Source: Allomuricauda sp. (GTDB lineage: Bacteria; Bacteroidota; Bacteroidia; Flavobacteriales; Flavobacteriaceae). From it: a DNA stretch of 64,000 bases. Each line of letters opens with the position of its first letter. The first letter of the stretch is position 1. The notes under the pieces are model-generated. The model was not told the DNA's origin. It ran no database searches and saw nothing but the letters and a program-made list of their open reading frames with translations. The DNA is taken from positions 2,665,929 through 2,729,928 of the forward strand of contig CP051244.1 of NCBI GenBank assembly GCA_017795045.1, given 5' to 3'. Position numbers and translations under genes: made by a program. Shown here piece after piece: positions 1 to 7,633 of this stretch.

Positions 1-1
1 C

Positions 2-511
2 ATGACCTGGAGCGATGGGGGCATACGTCCCTCCCACCCCGAAATCATCCCTGCCGATAGCGATATTGGAGGTCCGGGAAGCCAAAACGGCGTGTTGATC
101 CACGGCGAGAACGGGGTCATTTCCACGAACATCAACGACAGTTCGCCATTGACGCCCAAACTGTACCTGAATGACGGTACCACCGAGTTTGGACCGGAAG
201 TGGAAGATATGCCGGAACCTGAATACGGCCACCAGCGCAAATGGGTGGATGCCTGCAAAGCAGGATACGGAAGCCCCGAGCATATGGGCCTTACCTCATC
301 CTTTGAGTATGCCGGTCCCATGACCGAGACCGTACTCATGGGCAACCTGGCCATACGCAGTTATATGCTGCAACGCCCCAACGGCGATGGCAATATGGAG
401 TTCTACGGCCGTAAAAAGCTGCTGTGGGACGGGGACAACATGAAGGTCACCAATTTTGAGGATGCCAACCAGTTTGTTACCCGCACCTACCGTGAGGGTT
501 GGGAAATGTAA
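2..511 (+). CDS. Gfo/Idh/MocA-family oxidoreductase, C-terminal part (5' end outside window)
   Basis: The reading frame is open to the left edge, so this is the C-terminal 169 residues or so of a longer protein. The sequence is typical of the C-terminal substrate domain of Bacteroidota Gfo/Idh/MocA oxidoreductases: a beta-sheet stretch with a GVLIHGENGVIS motif, then a closing helix region ending in RTYREGWEM. The family usually oxidises or reduces sugars with NAD(P) bound by an N-terminal Rossmann domain, which lies outside the window. The ATG at base 2 is probably internal. Substrate cannot be told. Family call fairly sure, start unknown. Confidence 0.75.
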   Translation: MTWSDGGIRPSHPEIIPADSDIGGPGSQNGVLIHGENGVISTNINDSSPLTPKLYLNDGTTEFGPEVEDMPEPEYGHQRKWVDACKAGYGSPEHMGLTSSFEYAGPMTETVLMGNLAIRSYMLQRPNGDGNMEFYGRKKLLWDGDNMKVTNFEDANQFVTRTYREGWEM

Positions 512-665
512 CCCGGCAACATACTATACCAAAGGGTCGCAAAAATCTTTCTGACATCTGACGTCTGATTTCTGATATCAGATTTTAGTTTAGAGATGTT
601 TTGCGGCCTTTTCTTTCTCCATTCTACCTCCTAACCCCTATTTCCTAACTCCTAATTCCTGGAAA
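512..665. other. intergenic, low-complexity TCTGA and TCCTAA repeats
   Basis: This 154-base gap has iterated TCTGA words around 560-585, including TCTGATATCAGA which can fold back, and then a pyrimidine-rich run of CTCCTAAC-like words around 625-660. A similar CTCCTAACTCC-like run lies beside the second copy of the neighbouring gene near 21360-21385, so it appears to be part of the duplicated segment. The fold-back could end transcription of the oxidoreductase, but there is no clear T tract. Confidence 0.4.
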
Positions 666-947
666 TTACTCCTTGATCCTCGCAATGCACTCCCAAAGCC
701 CCTTTACGCTGAACAGGGCATCTTTCTCGGCCTCGTCCAAGAGTTCATGGGAATGGTAGATGGTAACATCATGTACCAATTTTAGGGCATTGACCAAATC
801 TGGGGCATCCAGATAATGGGCGTAGTCCAGTAGTTGTACCTGTGCGGGACTGAGCATTTTGGAAATTTTGGGGGTGATTTTCACCTCGTCCCCACTTATG
901 TTCTGATTACAATGGGGGCAGTTGGTTTGATTCTCATCGGTTCGCAT
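666..947 (-). CDS. small conserved hypothetical protein with a CPHC motif
   Basis: 93 residues. A single CxxC pair (CPHC, about residues 10-13) near the N terminus looks like half of a zinc ribbon. The rest is predicted helical with many acidic residues and ends in GLWECIARIKE. I do not recognise a family. It matters because its last 28 codons reappear, diverged but in frame, at 21383-21462 beside another accessory gene, so the gene is part of a duplicated segment. It points away from the AbiJ-like gene to its right. Being retained with a diverged homologous copy suggests it is real. Confidence 0.55.
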   Translation of the reverse strand: MRTDENQTNCPHCNQNISGDEVKITPKISKMLSPAQVQLLDYAHYLDAPDLVNALKLVHDVTIYHSHELLDEAEKDALFSVKGLWECIARIKE

Positions 948-1037
948 AATAGAAGATTAAGAAATTGAACAAATAACATTTGAACATCGCAAAACTGACA
1001 AGTGTAGCTAGACAAATATACACTTTAAATGCAATGT

Positions 1038-1168
1038 GGTTGATAACTCTTTGAAATCGTATGGGTTAAAGGGTTGGATAGAAATAAAGGATGATCTATT
1101 TCATCGGTTTTATGCCTATATTGGGGGTATATAGATGTATTTTATGCTTATATAAACAAGTTAGGCAC
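1038..1168 (+). repeat. duplicated leader, copy A, ending at a GTTAGGC core
   Basis: This stretch matches 21482-21658. Shared parts include GGTTGATAACTCTTTGAAAT and, at the right end, the run from TATATAGATG through TATAAACAAGTT. The match fades just after the GTT at 1160-1162, where GTTAGGC here corresponds to GTTGGGG in copy B. Beyond it the two loci carry unrelated genes. A GTTRRRY core with exchange at the GTT is what integron recombination leaves, but that reading is inference. Confidence 0.65.
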
Positions 1169-1195
1169 AATATAAAACAACAACCCAGTAAAAGA

Positions 1196-2122
1196 ATGCC
1201 AATATTTGACCTATTTTCTAAAAGACAAAAAAGATTAAGAGGAGAAGTCCCTGAAATATTCACTTATGATGAAATCCCAAATGGATTGAGAGTGAAAATC
1301 GTGCATATTTTAAGAGATGCTATTGGCGAAGATGAATATGGAGATAACCACAAAATAAAAGAAGTGTATGAGTTTATCCAAAAGACTCTTTGTAGAGAAT
1401 ATGGGTTATTCAAATTAGGTGATGGATATAATGATGGTTACGAAGAACAAGTTTTAAACTTTTTGCTTCAAGAACAGGATAATGAAAAAGTCATTGATGT
1501 TATAGAATTATCATTCAAATATATCGACCGAATAATTAGAGAGGATAAAGAATACTCTTACTACGCAAAACCAAAATTAAAACCAGATGATTCAATTAAT
1601 GAATTGAACGATAGGTTTAAAGAAGAAGGTATTGGTTATTCATTTGATGGTGGAGAAATAATCCGAGTTGATTCAACTTATACTCATAGCGAAATTACTA
1701 AACCGACAATTTCTCTACTTTGGAATAGAAAGTTTCAAGGAGCTAATGAAGAATATTTGAAAGCTCACGAGCATTATCGTCACGGAAGGAATAAAGAATG
1801 CTTAACAGAATGTTTAAAGGCTTTTGAGAGTGTAATGAAAACAATATGCAAAGAAAAAGGATGGGAATTTAGCGAAAGAGATACTGCCAGAAAATTAATC
1901 CAAATTTGTTTTCAAAATGAGCTTGTTCCTTCTTTCACACAAAATCAGTTCACTTCATTACAAAACCTACTCGAAAGTGGAATACCGACAATTAGAAATA
2001 AATTAGGAGGACACGGACAAGGTCAAACACCACAAAGGGTCGATGATGAAATGACAAGATATGGATTAAATTTAACTGGGACGAATATAATATTTCTGAT
2101 AAAACAAAGTGGAATAGAATAA
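1196..2122 (+). CDS. AbiJ-like putative abortive-infection protein (STM4504/CBY_0614 type)
   Basis: 308 residues. The N terminus (IFDLFSKRQKRLRGEVPE, about residues 3-20) and following region match what I know of the AbiJ N-terminal domain 4 / STM4504-CBY_0614 family. The C-terminal half, with AHEHYRHGRNKECLTECLKA and a late RNKLGGHGQG motif, resembles the HEPN-like helical C-terminal domain of abortive-infection proteins. Such proteins are suspected to act in phage defence by hitting RNA or halting growth. The frame is open back to an ATG at 1091, but that lies in the duplicated leader, so the ATG at 1196 is preferred. It stands alone between a GTTAGGC core and an attC-like palindrome, as a one-gene cassette. 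Function is by family only. Confidence 0.7.
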   Translation: MPIFDLFSKRQKRLRGEVPEIFTYDEIPNGLRVKIVHILRDAIGEDEYGDNHKIKEVYEFIQKTLCREYGLFKLGDGYNDGYEEQVLNFLLQEQDNEKVIDVIELSFKYIDRIIREDKEYSYYAKPKLKPDDSINELNDRFKEEGIGYSFDGGEIIRVDSTYTHSEITKPTISLLWNRKFQGANEEYLKAHEHYRHGRNKECLTECLKAFESVMKTICKEKGWEFSERDTARKLIQICFQNELVPSFTQNQFTSLQNLLESGIPTIRNKLGGHGQGQTPQRVDDEMTRYGLNLTGTNIIFLIKQSGIE

Positions 2123-2129
2123 ATACTGT

Positions 2130-2256
2130 GCCTAACAATGGCTATAAGTAATGGCGCAGGTCTCGCCTACCCATAGGCTGCGCTCAGGACAGGCTTCTGA
2201 AAATCCTAGCGGATTTCATAAGTCGAAATCATAGCCGAGACCGTTGTATGCCATTA
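2130..2256 (+). repeat. attC-like imperfect palindrome downstream of the AbiJ-like gene
   Basis: The left arm starts with GCCTAAC (2130-2136), a match to the RYYYAAC half-core, followed by AATGGC and GGTCTCG. The right arm (2231-2252) reads CATAGCCGAGACCGTTGTATGCC. AATGGC pairs with GCCATT and GGTCTCG with CGAGACC, giving an interrupted stem with a long variable loop. The right-hand core GTTGTAT is an imperfect GTTRRRY. Similar right arms lie at 22285-22304 and 25296-25311. Confidence 0.5.
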
Positions 2257-2300
2257 GAGCAAAACTGTAACAATAATCCTGTTACATCGTCAAATGTATT

Positions 2301-3011
2301 ATGAACACGAATAGCAAACAATCTATGGGTTTACATAAAGAACGAAAGCAATCGATTAAAACTGCAAGAATAACAGGCGTATGGTATTTAATGATGGCTA
2401 TTTCAGGGATTTTAGGGTTTATGGTCTTTCATTCTGAAATATTTGTATCTGGTAATCCTGAACAAACGCTAACGAATTTAGTGGAACTAAAATCTACTGC
2501 AAGAATTAGGTTACTATTAGAGTTTGCCATAGTAATATCACAAGCACTTACCGCAGTTTGGTTTTATAAATTATTTAAAGACAATTATGAATGGGAAGCT
2601 TGGACTCTAGGTATATGGGGAATGGTGAATGCTGTAGCCATTATGATAAGTGCAATTTCAATCGCCTCTGCCATAGGTGTTGCCAATTCTGATATAAGTA
2701 CTATGGGAGACAAAATTTTACTAATTCAGGTTTTTCAAAATATAATTTCAAATGCTTGGGGTATTGGTGGTCTTTTCTTTGGGCTTTGGCTATTTCCTAT
2801 GGGATATATAGTCATCAAATCTAAAAGAATGCCTGTCTGGTTAGGAAGAGTTATTGTTTTAGGTGGTATTGGCTATCTAATTAGCACCGTTATCCGCTAC
2901 GCAGGAATTGATTTTAGCTTTAATAGATTTCTTATTCTACCCGCAACCATTGGAGAATTTTGGATGATAGGTTATTTGCTAATTTTTGGAATAAGACCTA
3001 TCAATGAGTAA
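2301..3011 (+). CDS. DUF4386-family membrane protein
   Basis: 236 residues with about six hydrophobic segments, the first near residues 27-45. The opening after the basic start (ARITGVWYLMMAISGILGF) and the repeated small-residue helices match the DUF4386 family, integral membrane proteins of unknown role. The gene stands alone between two palindromic intergenic elements, with no operon partner. The start at the first ATG leaves a 25-residue basic cytoplasmic head, which is plausible. Codon use is A/T-rich like other genes in this accessory stretch and unlike the GC-richer genes from 9.7 kb on. Confidence 0.7.
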   Translation: MNTNSKQSMGLHKERKQSIKTARITGVWYLMMAISGILGFMVFHSEIFVSGNPEQTLTNLVELKSTARIRLLLEFAIVISQALTAVWFYKLFKDNYEWEAWTLGIWGMVNAVAIMISAISIASAIGVANSDISTMGDKILLIQVFQNIISNAWGIGGLFFGLWLFPMGYIVIKSKRMPVWLGRVIVLGGIGYLISTVIRYAGIDFSFNRFLILPATIGEFWMIGYLLIFGIRPINE

Positions 3012-3080
3012 AATTAACAGTGGCTATACATAATGGCACCGTTCTTACCTGCCCGTTCGCTTTCCTTAGACAACCTGAAA

Positions 3081-3164
3081 TCTCCCCCAAACTTCCTGCG
3101 CAGCTCCTAAACTAAAAATCACTACCTTAAATGCCATAACCAACAGGTATGCAGACCGTTGAAC
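3081..3164 (+). repeat. intergenic repeat element, copy 1 of 4
   Basis: The core AATCACTACCTTAAATGCC and the end AACCAACAGGTATGCAGACC-GTTGAAC line up with copies at 4150-4237 and 6088-6169, and more weakly at 7831-7900. It closes with GTTGAAC (3158-3164), a perfect GTTRRRY. The start of the intergenic region at 3012-3040 (TAACAGTGGCTATACATAAT) partly pairs with this right part, so the whole gap 3012-3164 may be one attC-like palindrome. Confidence 0.55.
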
Positions 3165-3202
3165 GCATTTGAAGATTAAAATCAACTATAAACCAAACCA
3201 TC

Positions 3203-3439
3203 ATGAAAACAATGACATGCAGACAACTTGGTGGCGCTTGCGACCATAGATTCCAAGCTAACACATTTGATGAAATGGCCGCGATGAGCAAAGAACATGC
3301 AATGGAAATGTTTCAAAAGGGCGAACAAGCACATCTTAAAGCAATGGATAAAATGCAAGAGTTAATGCAATCTCCTGAAGCAATGGGCCAGTGGATGGAG
3401 GAAAAGAGAAAAGAATTTGACGCTTTGACAGACGATTGA
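3203..3439 (+). CDS. DUF1059-like small protein
   Basis: 78 residues. The start MKTMTCRQLGGACDHRF carries the CR-LG--CD signature of the DUF1059 family of small soluble proteins of unknown role, and the rest is a methionine-rich amphipathic helix pair. It begins 39 bases after the GTTGAAC core of repeat copy 1, so it is the first gene of a cassette-like unit that probably also holds the following membrane protein 46 bases downstream. Nothing shows a specific function. Confidence 0.65.
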   Translation: MKTMTCRQLGGACDHRFQANTFDEMAAMSKEHAMEMFQKGEQAHLKAMDKMQELMQSPEAMGQWMEEKRKEFDALTDD

Positions 3440-3485
3440 TTCCGCTGAAAAAACACCTCCCTACAATGGACATAAAACATAGGCA

Positions 3486-4097
3486 ATGACCAACACCAAA
3501 AACGTATTGCGTTATCTGCCAAGCATTGGGATTTTAATCTTCATTGCGCTTTATTTTTACGCCACGCTGTTCTATCCCGGAGGTTCGCGTGCCCATGTAA
3601 ACGCCACTGGGTTTGAATGGCAAAACAACCATTGGTGTAACCTCATGGCAGAAAAAAGTGTAAACGGACTTGAGAACCCCGCACGGCCCATTGCCATTTT
3701 TGCACTGGTCGTGCTCTGCTCCAGTATGATACTGTTCTTCCACAAATTCGCAGACCACTTTGAAGAGGACAAAACATGGAAAATGACCATAAAAGTTGCA
3801 GGGACCCTTGGCATGTTGTCCGCCATTTTTATTTTCACTCCGTTACACAACGTTCTTACCACGATTTTGAGTTTATGCGGTGGGGTGGTGATCATTGGAA
3901 TGATCAGGGCGCTTCACAAGAGAAAGTTGGCCCTCTTTACCATTATCGGGATACTGTGTATGGCGATTGTGGGCCTCAACAATTTGTTCTATTATTCCGA
4001 GAGTCTTACCCAATACTCCCCATTGATACAGAAATTGGGTTTTGTTCTGATATTGGCCTGGACCGTAGCTTTAAATGTAAAAATGAACGCCAAATAA
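3486..4097 (+). CDS. uncharacterised multi-pass membrane protein
   Basis: 203 residues with about six transmembrane segments, near residues 12-30, 70-88, 102-120, 122-140, 148-165 and 180-197. A loop after the first helix carries the polar stretch GFEWQNNHWCNLM. I do not recognise a family; a DUF998 or Frag1-like fold is possible but unproven. It is 46 bases downstream of the DUF1059-like gene and is followed by repeat copy 2, so the two form one cassette-like unit. Confidence 0.65.
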   Translation: MTNTKNVLRYLPSIGILIFIALYFYATLFYPGGSRAHVNATGFEWQNNHWCNLMAEKSVNGLENPARPIAIFALVVLCSSMILFFHKFADHFEEDKTWKMTIKVAGTLGMLSAIFIFTPLHNVLTTILSLCGGVVIIGMIRALHKRKLALFTIIGILCMAIVGLNNLFYYSESLTQYSPLIQKLGFVLILAWTVALNVKMNAK

Positions 4098-4149
4098 ACC
4101 CTGTTGAGGCAATACGCTTCGTATGAGCGTGCTTATGTTCTTGCCCCTC

Positions 4150-4237
4150 TTTATCCCCCAGAAATTGCCTATGTAATCCCTCAACATAAAATCACTACCT
4201 TAAACACCGTAACCAACGGGTTTACAAATCGTTATGC
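4150..4237 (+). repeat. intergenic repeat element, copy 2 of 4
   Basis: It contains AAATCACTACCTTAAACACC followed by GTAACCAACGGGTTTACAAA and a final GTTATGC. It aligns base for base over about 50 positions with copies 1 and 3. The left side of the same gap (ATAAACCCTGTTGAGG near 4093) is a partial inverted match to its right end, giving the same palindromic layout as the other copies. Confidence 0.55.
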
Positions 4238-4313
4238 CATACACTCAAAACGATACCCCATGGTTACCGGGATAGCCGAAAACCGACCAAAGTAGGCCCA
4301 AACCATCTGAATT

Positions 4314-4832
4314 ATGAAAAAACAAACCACCCGACCAACCTTGCTCACTACACTTTTTGTGCTGGCTCTTATGTGCCATAGTTGTGAACAAAAACAACAG
4401 GAAGAAATCAAAGAAGTTGAAAAAGAAGTCATAGCTGAACCCGAAAAACCTGAATATTTCCTTTTGCGACCTGAAGTGGAAAAGGCCTACGGATATTCCC
4501 ACGCCGTAAAAATTGGAAATGATATTAAAATATCCGGAGCTGTAAGCATGGACGGTGAAGGAAATCCAACGGCCATTGGCGATCTGGAACAACAGATGAA
4601 AAACTGTTATGCCGATTTGGAAAAAATATTAAAGCATTACGGTTGTACATTTGACGATGTGGTAAAAGAAGATATTTTTACAACTGATATGGCACAAATG
4701 CTGGAAAAATCAGCATATCGGGCTGAAATTTATAAAAACGGATTTCCAACTGGCTCTTGGCTTGAAGTCAAGGGATTGGCATTACCTGAGTTTATGGTGG
4801 AAATCGAGTTGGAAGTACATAAACCGGAATAA
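4314..4832 (+). CDS. RidA/YjgF-family lipoprotein
   Basis: 172 residues. An N-terminal signal ends in a cysteine-rich LALMCHSC, so export as a lipoprotein is likely. A short acidic linker follows. Residues 50-172 form a RidA-like (YjgF/YER057c/UK114) domain with GYSHAVKIGNDIKISGAVSMD at its start and a C-terminal strand (MVEIELEVH). RidA proteins hydrolyse reactive enamines/imines in the cytosol; I do not see the arginine-containing C-terminal motif of true RidA, so the substrate of this exported paralogue is open. Next gene 38 bases downstream. Confidence 0.75.
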   Translation: MKKQTTRPTLLTTLFVLALMCHSCEQKQQEEIKEVEKEVIAEPEKPEYFLLRPEVEKAYGYSHAVKIGNDIKISGAVSMDGEGNPTAIGDLEQQMKNCYADLEKILKHYGCTFDDVVKEDIFTTDMAQMLEKSAYRAEIYKNGFPTGSWLEVKGLALPEFMVEIELEVHKPE

Positions 4833-4870
4833 AAGTACGATTCCATGGTAACGCCAAAAGTTGATACTGA

Positions 4871-5533
4871 ATGAACAAAATCTTAAGCGTATTACCTTTT
4901 TTTCTGTTGACAATAGCTGCCTGCAAGGCACAAAACCATGATCCATCCCATTTTATTCCAAAAGGATATACGGAATTTGAAAACTATTATGGGGACCTAA
5001 ACAATGATGGACGGGAAGATTGTGTTGTGCTGATCAAAAAGACCGATACTACAAATATGGTCACCAATAGATTTGACCAAAAAGTGGATAGAAATAGGCG
5101 CGGAATCATTGTGCTGTTCAAAACTGCTGAAGGTTACCGTGTAGCCGATAAAAATTATGACTGCTTTTCATCCGAAAATGAAGATGGCGGGGTTTACTTC
5201 CCGCCTCAATTAAGTATTGAGATCAAAAATGAAAAATTGTACGTGCACTACGGACACGGCAGATATGGATTTTGGAAATACACTTTCAGGTTTCAAAACT
5301 CAAATTTTGAATTGATAGGGTTTGATTCAAGCAGTAATTATGGGCCAATCATAAATAGGGAAACAAGCATCAACTTCTTGACAAAAAAGAAACTGATCAA
5401 AGAAAACACCAATGAAAATGCAGAAGGCGGAGATGAGATATTCAATGAAACCTGGAGTGATGTTGAAATAGAACATGTAATAAAACTGTCTAACATAAAA
5501 GACTTTGACGAATTGGAAATGTATGACTATTGA
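4871..5533 (+). CDS. exported protein of unknown function with an EF/FG-GAP-like acidic loop
   Basis: 220 residues. The signal sequence ends in TIAACKAQ, a lipobox, so it is probably a lipoprotein facing the periplasm. Near residues 41-53 lies YGDLNNDGREDCV, an acidic loop like the Ca-binding DxNxDG repeats of FG-GAP/VCBS proteins, though only one copy is seen. The rest is beta-rich with a central HYGHGRYGFWKY stretch. I know similar flavobacterial proteins only as hypothetical. It may be co-transcribed with the RidA-like gene upstream and is followed by a short palindromic remnant. Confidence 0.65.
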   Translation: MNKILSVLPFFLLTIAACKAQNHDPSHFIPKGYTEFENYYGDLNNDGREDCVVLIKKTDTTNMVTNRFDQKVDRNRRGIIVLFKTAEGYRVADKNYDCFSSENEDGGVYFPPQLSIEIKNEKLYVHYGHGRYGFWKYTFRFQNSNFELIGFDSSSNYGPIINRETSINFLTKKKLIKENTNENAEGGDEIFNETWSDVEIEHVIKLSNIKDFDELEMYDY

Positions 5534-5556
5534 GCAAAAACTTCCCACAACGAAAT

Positions 5557-5572
5557 TATAACCAAGACCGTT
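5557..5572 (+). repeat. remnant right arm of an attC-like element
   Basis: TATAACCAAGACCGTT matches the right-arm consensus CATARCCRAGACCGTT seen at 2231, 22285 and 25296. No clear left arm remains. The GNAT gene starts seven bases after the GTT, the close spacing expected of a cassette gene. Confidence 0.35.
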
Positions 5573-5578
5573 CAAAAA

Positions 5579-6034
5579 ATGAAATTTAGAAAAGCGACCC
5601 AAAACGATGTGGCCAAAATCGTGGAAATGATCGCGGATGATGAACTTGGAAGAACAAGGGAAAATTATCAAGTACCCTTGCCCACGGAATATCTCGTCGC
5701 ATTTGAAAATATAGATGCAGACCCTAACCAAGAACTGATTGTTGTGGAAAACGAAGGGGCTGAAATCATCGGGACATTACAAATGTCTTTTATTCAATAC
5801 CTCACCTATAAAGGGGGAATCAGGGCTCAAATAGAAGCCGTACGGATCAGAAAAGACCAAAGAGGACTCGGTATTGGAAAAACCATGTTCGAATGGGCCA
5901 TACAGAGAGCCAAGGAACGAAACGCCCATTTATTGCAACTGACCACGGACAAAAAAAGACCGGAAGCCATAAAATTTTACGAAGCGTTAGGATTTAGGGC
6001 CTCCCACGAAGGCATGAAAATACATTTCAACTAA
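5579..6034 (+). CDS. GNAT-family N-acetyltransferase
   Basis: 151 residues, one full GNAT domain. Strand beta4 leads into the acetyl-CoA-binding motif A (VRIRKDQRGLGIGKTM, near residues 82-97), and motif B follows with FYEALGFRASHEGMKI. The length fits single-domain members. These enzymes move an acetyl group from acetyl-CoA to an amine; the substrate cannot be read. It is bounded by a right-arm remnant on the left and repeat copy 3 on the right. GNATs are among the most common genes of integron cassettes, which fits the setting. Confidence 0.85.
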   Translation: MKFRKATQNDVAKIVEMIADDELGRTRENYQVPLPTEYLVAFENIDADPNQELIVVENEGAEIIGTLQMSFIQYLTYKGGIRAQIEAVRIRKDQRGLGIGKTMFEWAIQRAKERNAHLLQLTTDKKRPEAIKFYEALGFRASHEGMKIHFN

Positions 6035-6087
6035 AAATGGAGCCTTTCCCTCCTACTTTCCACTGTGCTTGAAGCAGTCTGGAATCC

Positions 6088-6169
6088 TCCCCAAATGGCC
6101 CTCATAACCCCTTGACCGAAAATCATTACCTTAATTCCCGTAACTAACGGTTGCACAAAACCGTTAGGC
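6088..6169 (+). repeat. intergenic repeat element, copy 3 of 4
   Basis: It contains AAAATCATTACCTTAATTCC, then CGTAACTAACGGTTGCAC and a final CCGTTAGGC. The GTTAGGC at 6163-6169 is a perfect GTTRRRY core. It sits between the GNAT gene and the ArsR operon promoter. Confidence 0.55.
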
Positions 6170-6209
6170 AATAAGTCAAAATAACCTGAACCTCAAAATA
6201 ATTATTTTC

Positions 6210-6236
6210 ATATATCTAGAATTATAGATATATTTG
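6210..6236 (+). promoter_or_regulatory. operator overlapping the ArsR operon promoter
   Basis: ATATATCTA (6210-6218) and TAGATATAT (6225-6233) form a perfect 9-base inverted repeat with a six-base spacer. The right arm overlaps TATATTTG (6229-6236), a perfect TAnnTTTG -7 box. The ATG follows four bases later, so the transcript may be leaderless. A dimeric ArsR-type repressor binding here would block its own promoter. Confidence 0.65.
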
Positions 6237-6240
6237 CGTC

Positions 6241-6546
6241 ATGGATTTAAAAAGTGCAACCGAAATTGGTAAATGTTTATCTAACCAGACCAGACTACAA
6301 ATATTGGAATGGCTGAAAGAGCCTAAAAAAAACTTTCCGCCGCATGAAACCTTAAAGCATTTTAACGATGGTGTTTGCGTAACGTACATTCAAGAAAAAG
6401 CTGGACTTTCTCAATCAACAATTTCAACCTATTTGACCAATATGGAAAAGTGTGGGCTTTTAATTTCAACAAGACACGGAAAGTGGTCTTACTTAAGGAG
6501 AAATGAAAAATTGATCGATCAGTATTGTCTTTTTCTAAAAAACTAG
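6241..6546 (+). CDS. ArsR-family transcriptional regulator
   Basis: 101 residues, a winged-helix protein of ArsR size. The recognition helix region is YIQEKAGLSQSTISTYLTNM (about residues 51-70), followed by the wing STRHGKWSYLRR. No CxCxxC metal site of the arsenic/cadmium sensors is present, so it probably senses something other than a soft metal. The 9-base inverted repeat over its own promoter argues for autorepression. The GNAT and SDR genes downstream are likely in the same transcript and so its targets. Confidence 0.85.
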   Translation: MDLKSATEIGKCLSNQTRLQILEWLKEPKKNFPPHETLKHFNDGVCVTYIQEKAGLSQSTISTYLTNMEKCGLLISTRHGKWSYLRRNEKLIDQYCLFLKN

Positions 6547-6589
6547 TTTTTATTTAATTCAACACATCTATATATACCGAAGTAAAGAT

Positions 6590-7030
6590 ATGAAAAACAT
6601 CCGATTTGAACTTATAGACCCTCTGGAAAACCTTGAAAGAGTGCTTTATCTCCTTAACCTTCTAAACCCAGAAATGACTAGTGATACCATAGAAAAGTTA
6701 TTACATCAAATGTCTCAATTACCTAATTATAGGTGCTTTGGTCTCTTTGAAGATAAAAAACTAATAGGTATCTCATCCGGTTGGACAACAGTAAGGATCT
6801 ATTGTGGGAAACAATTGGAACTGGATAATGTAATCATTGATTCAAAGATTCAATCCAAAGGTTTTGGCAACTATTTTATTGATAAGATCAAACAATGGGC
6901 ACTAGCCAATGAATATCAATCCATTGGTTTAAATACTTATGTACAAAATACACGTTCCCATAAATTCTACTATAATCAAAATTTCAAAGTCCTTGGATTT
7001 CATTTTGAATACAAACTAAGTCAAAAATAA
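6590..7030 (+). CDS. GNAT-family N-acetyltransferase
   Basis: 146 residues. The core has the substrate-side strands GLFEDKKLIGISSG, the pyrophosphate-binding turn VIIDSKIQSKGFGNYFID (near residues 81-98) in place of the classical QxxGxG/A, and the C-terminal FYYNQNFKVLGFHFEY. It lies 43 bases after the ArsR gene, and its TAA is directly followed by the ATG of the SDR gene with no gap, so the three are almost certainly one operon. Acceptor substrate unknown; with ArsR control it may detoxify a small molecule. Confidence 0.8.
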   Translation: MKNIRFELIDPLENLERVLYLLNLLNPEMTSDTIEKLLHQMSQLPNYRCFGLFEDKKLIGISSGWTTVRIYCGKQLELDNVIIDSKIQSKGFGNYFIDKIKQWALANEYQSIGLNTYVQNTRSHKFYYNQNFKVLGFHFEYKLSQK

Positions 7031-7633
7031 ATGAGAATATTGATCATTGGAGGAAACGGAACTATAGGAAAAGTAGTCGCTTCCCATTTTAACCAAAACG
7101 ATGAAGTCTTGATAGCTGGACGAACAAAAGGAGATATAATGGTTGATATAGCCAATAGTAAATCGATTAAGGCAATGTTTGAAACTATCGGGAAATTTGA
7201 TGCCATTATTTGCATTGCAGGAGAAGCAAAATGGGATGATTTTAATAAACTTTCAGAAAAAGACTATTACGTTGGGCTGAAAAGCAAACTTATGGGGCAA
7301 GTGAATCTTGTTCGTATTGGGCAAAACTATCTACACCTCAATGGTTCAATAACTTTGACCACAGGAATATTGGCTGATGACCCGGTAATCAAAACTACAA
7401 GTGCTTCAATGGTAAATGGCGCAATACATAGTTTTGTCAAGGCAGTAGCGCTTGAAATTGAGAATGGTATAAGAGTCAATGTTGTTTCTTCTGGAATGGT
7501 AGAAGACGCATATGAAAAATATAAGGACTATTTCCCTGGACATAATCCAATACCAATGAAAAAAGTACTTAACGGATATGTGAGAAGTGTACGCGGAAAA
7601 GGCAATGGGGAGATAATTAGAATATATGATTGA
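7031..7633 (+). CDS. short-chain dehydrogenase/reductase lacking the catalytic Tyr
   Basis: 200 residues, short for an SDR (usual about 250). The Rossmann start GGNGTIGKVVA (residues 7-17) and the IICIAGEAKWDD stretch replacing NNAG are clear. At the active site, where SxnYxxxK is expected, the sequence is SASMVNGAIHSFVKAVALE: the lysine is kept but tyrosine is replaced within VNGAIHSFVK. A known subgroup of short SDRs has this NGA form, so it may use another acid or only bind NAD(P). Translationally linked to the GNAT. The product could be a binding protein or an unusual reductase. Confidence 0.8.
   Translation: MRILIIGGNGTIGKVVASHFNQNDEVLIAGRTKGDIMVDIANSKSIKAMFETIGKFDAIICIAGEAKWDDFNKLSEKDYYVGLKSKLMGQVNLVRIGQNYLHLNGSITLTTGILADDPVIKTTSASMVNGAIHSFVKAVALEIENGIRVNVVSSGMVEDAYEKYKDYFPGHNPIPMKKVLNGYVRSVRGKGNGEIIRIYD

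Noticed and set aside
1091-1195. Upstream start for the AbiJ-like gene
   Set aside because: The 35 extra codons lie in the duplicated leader, which precedes an unrelated gene at the other copy.
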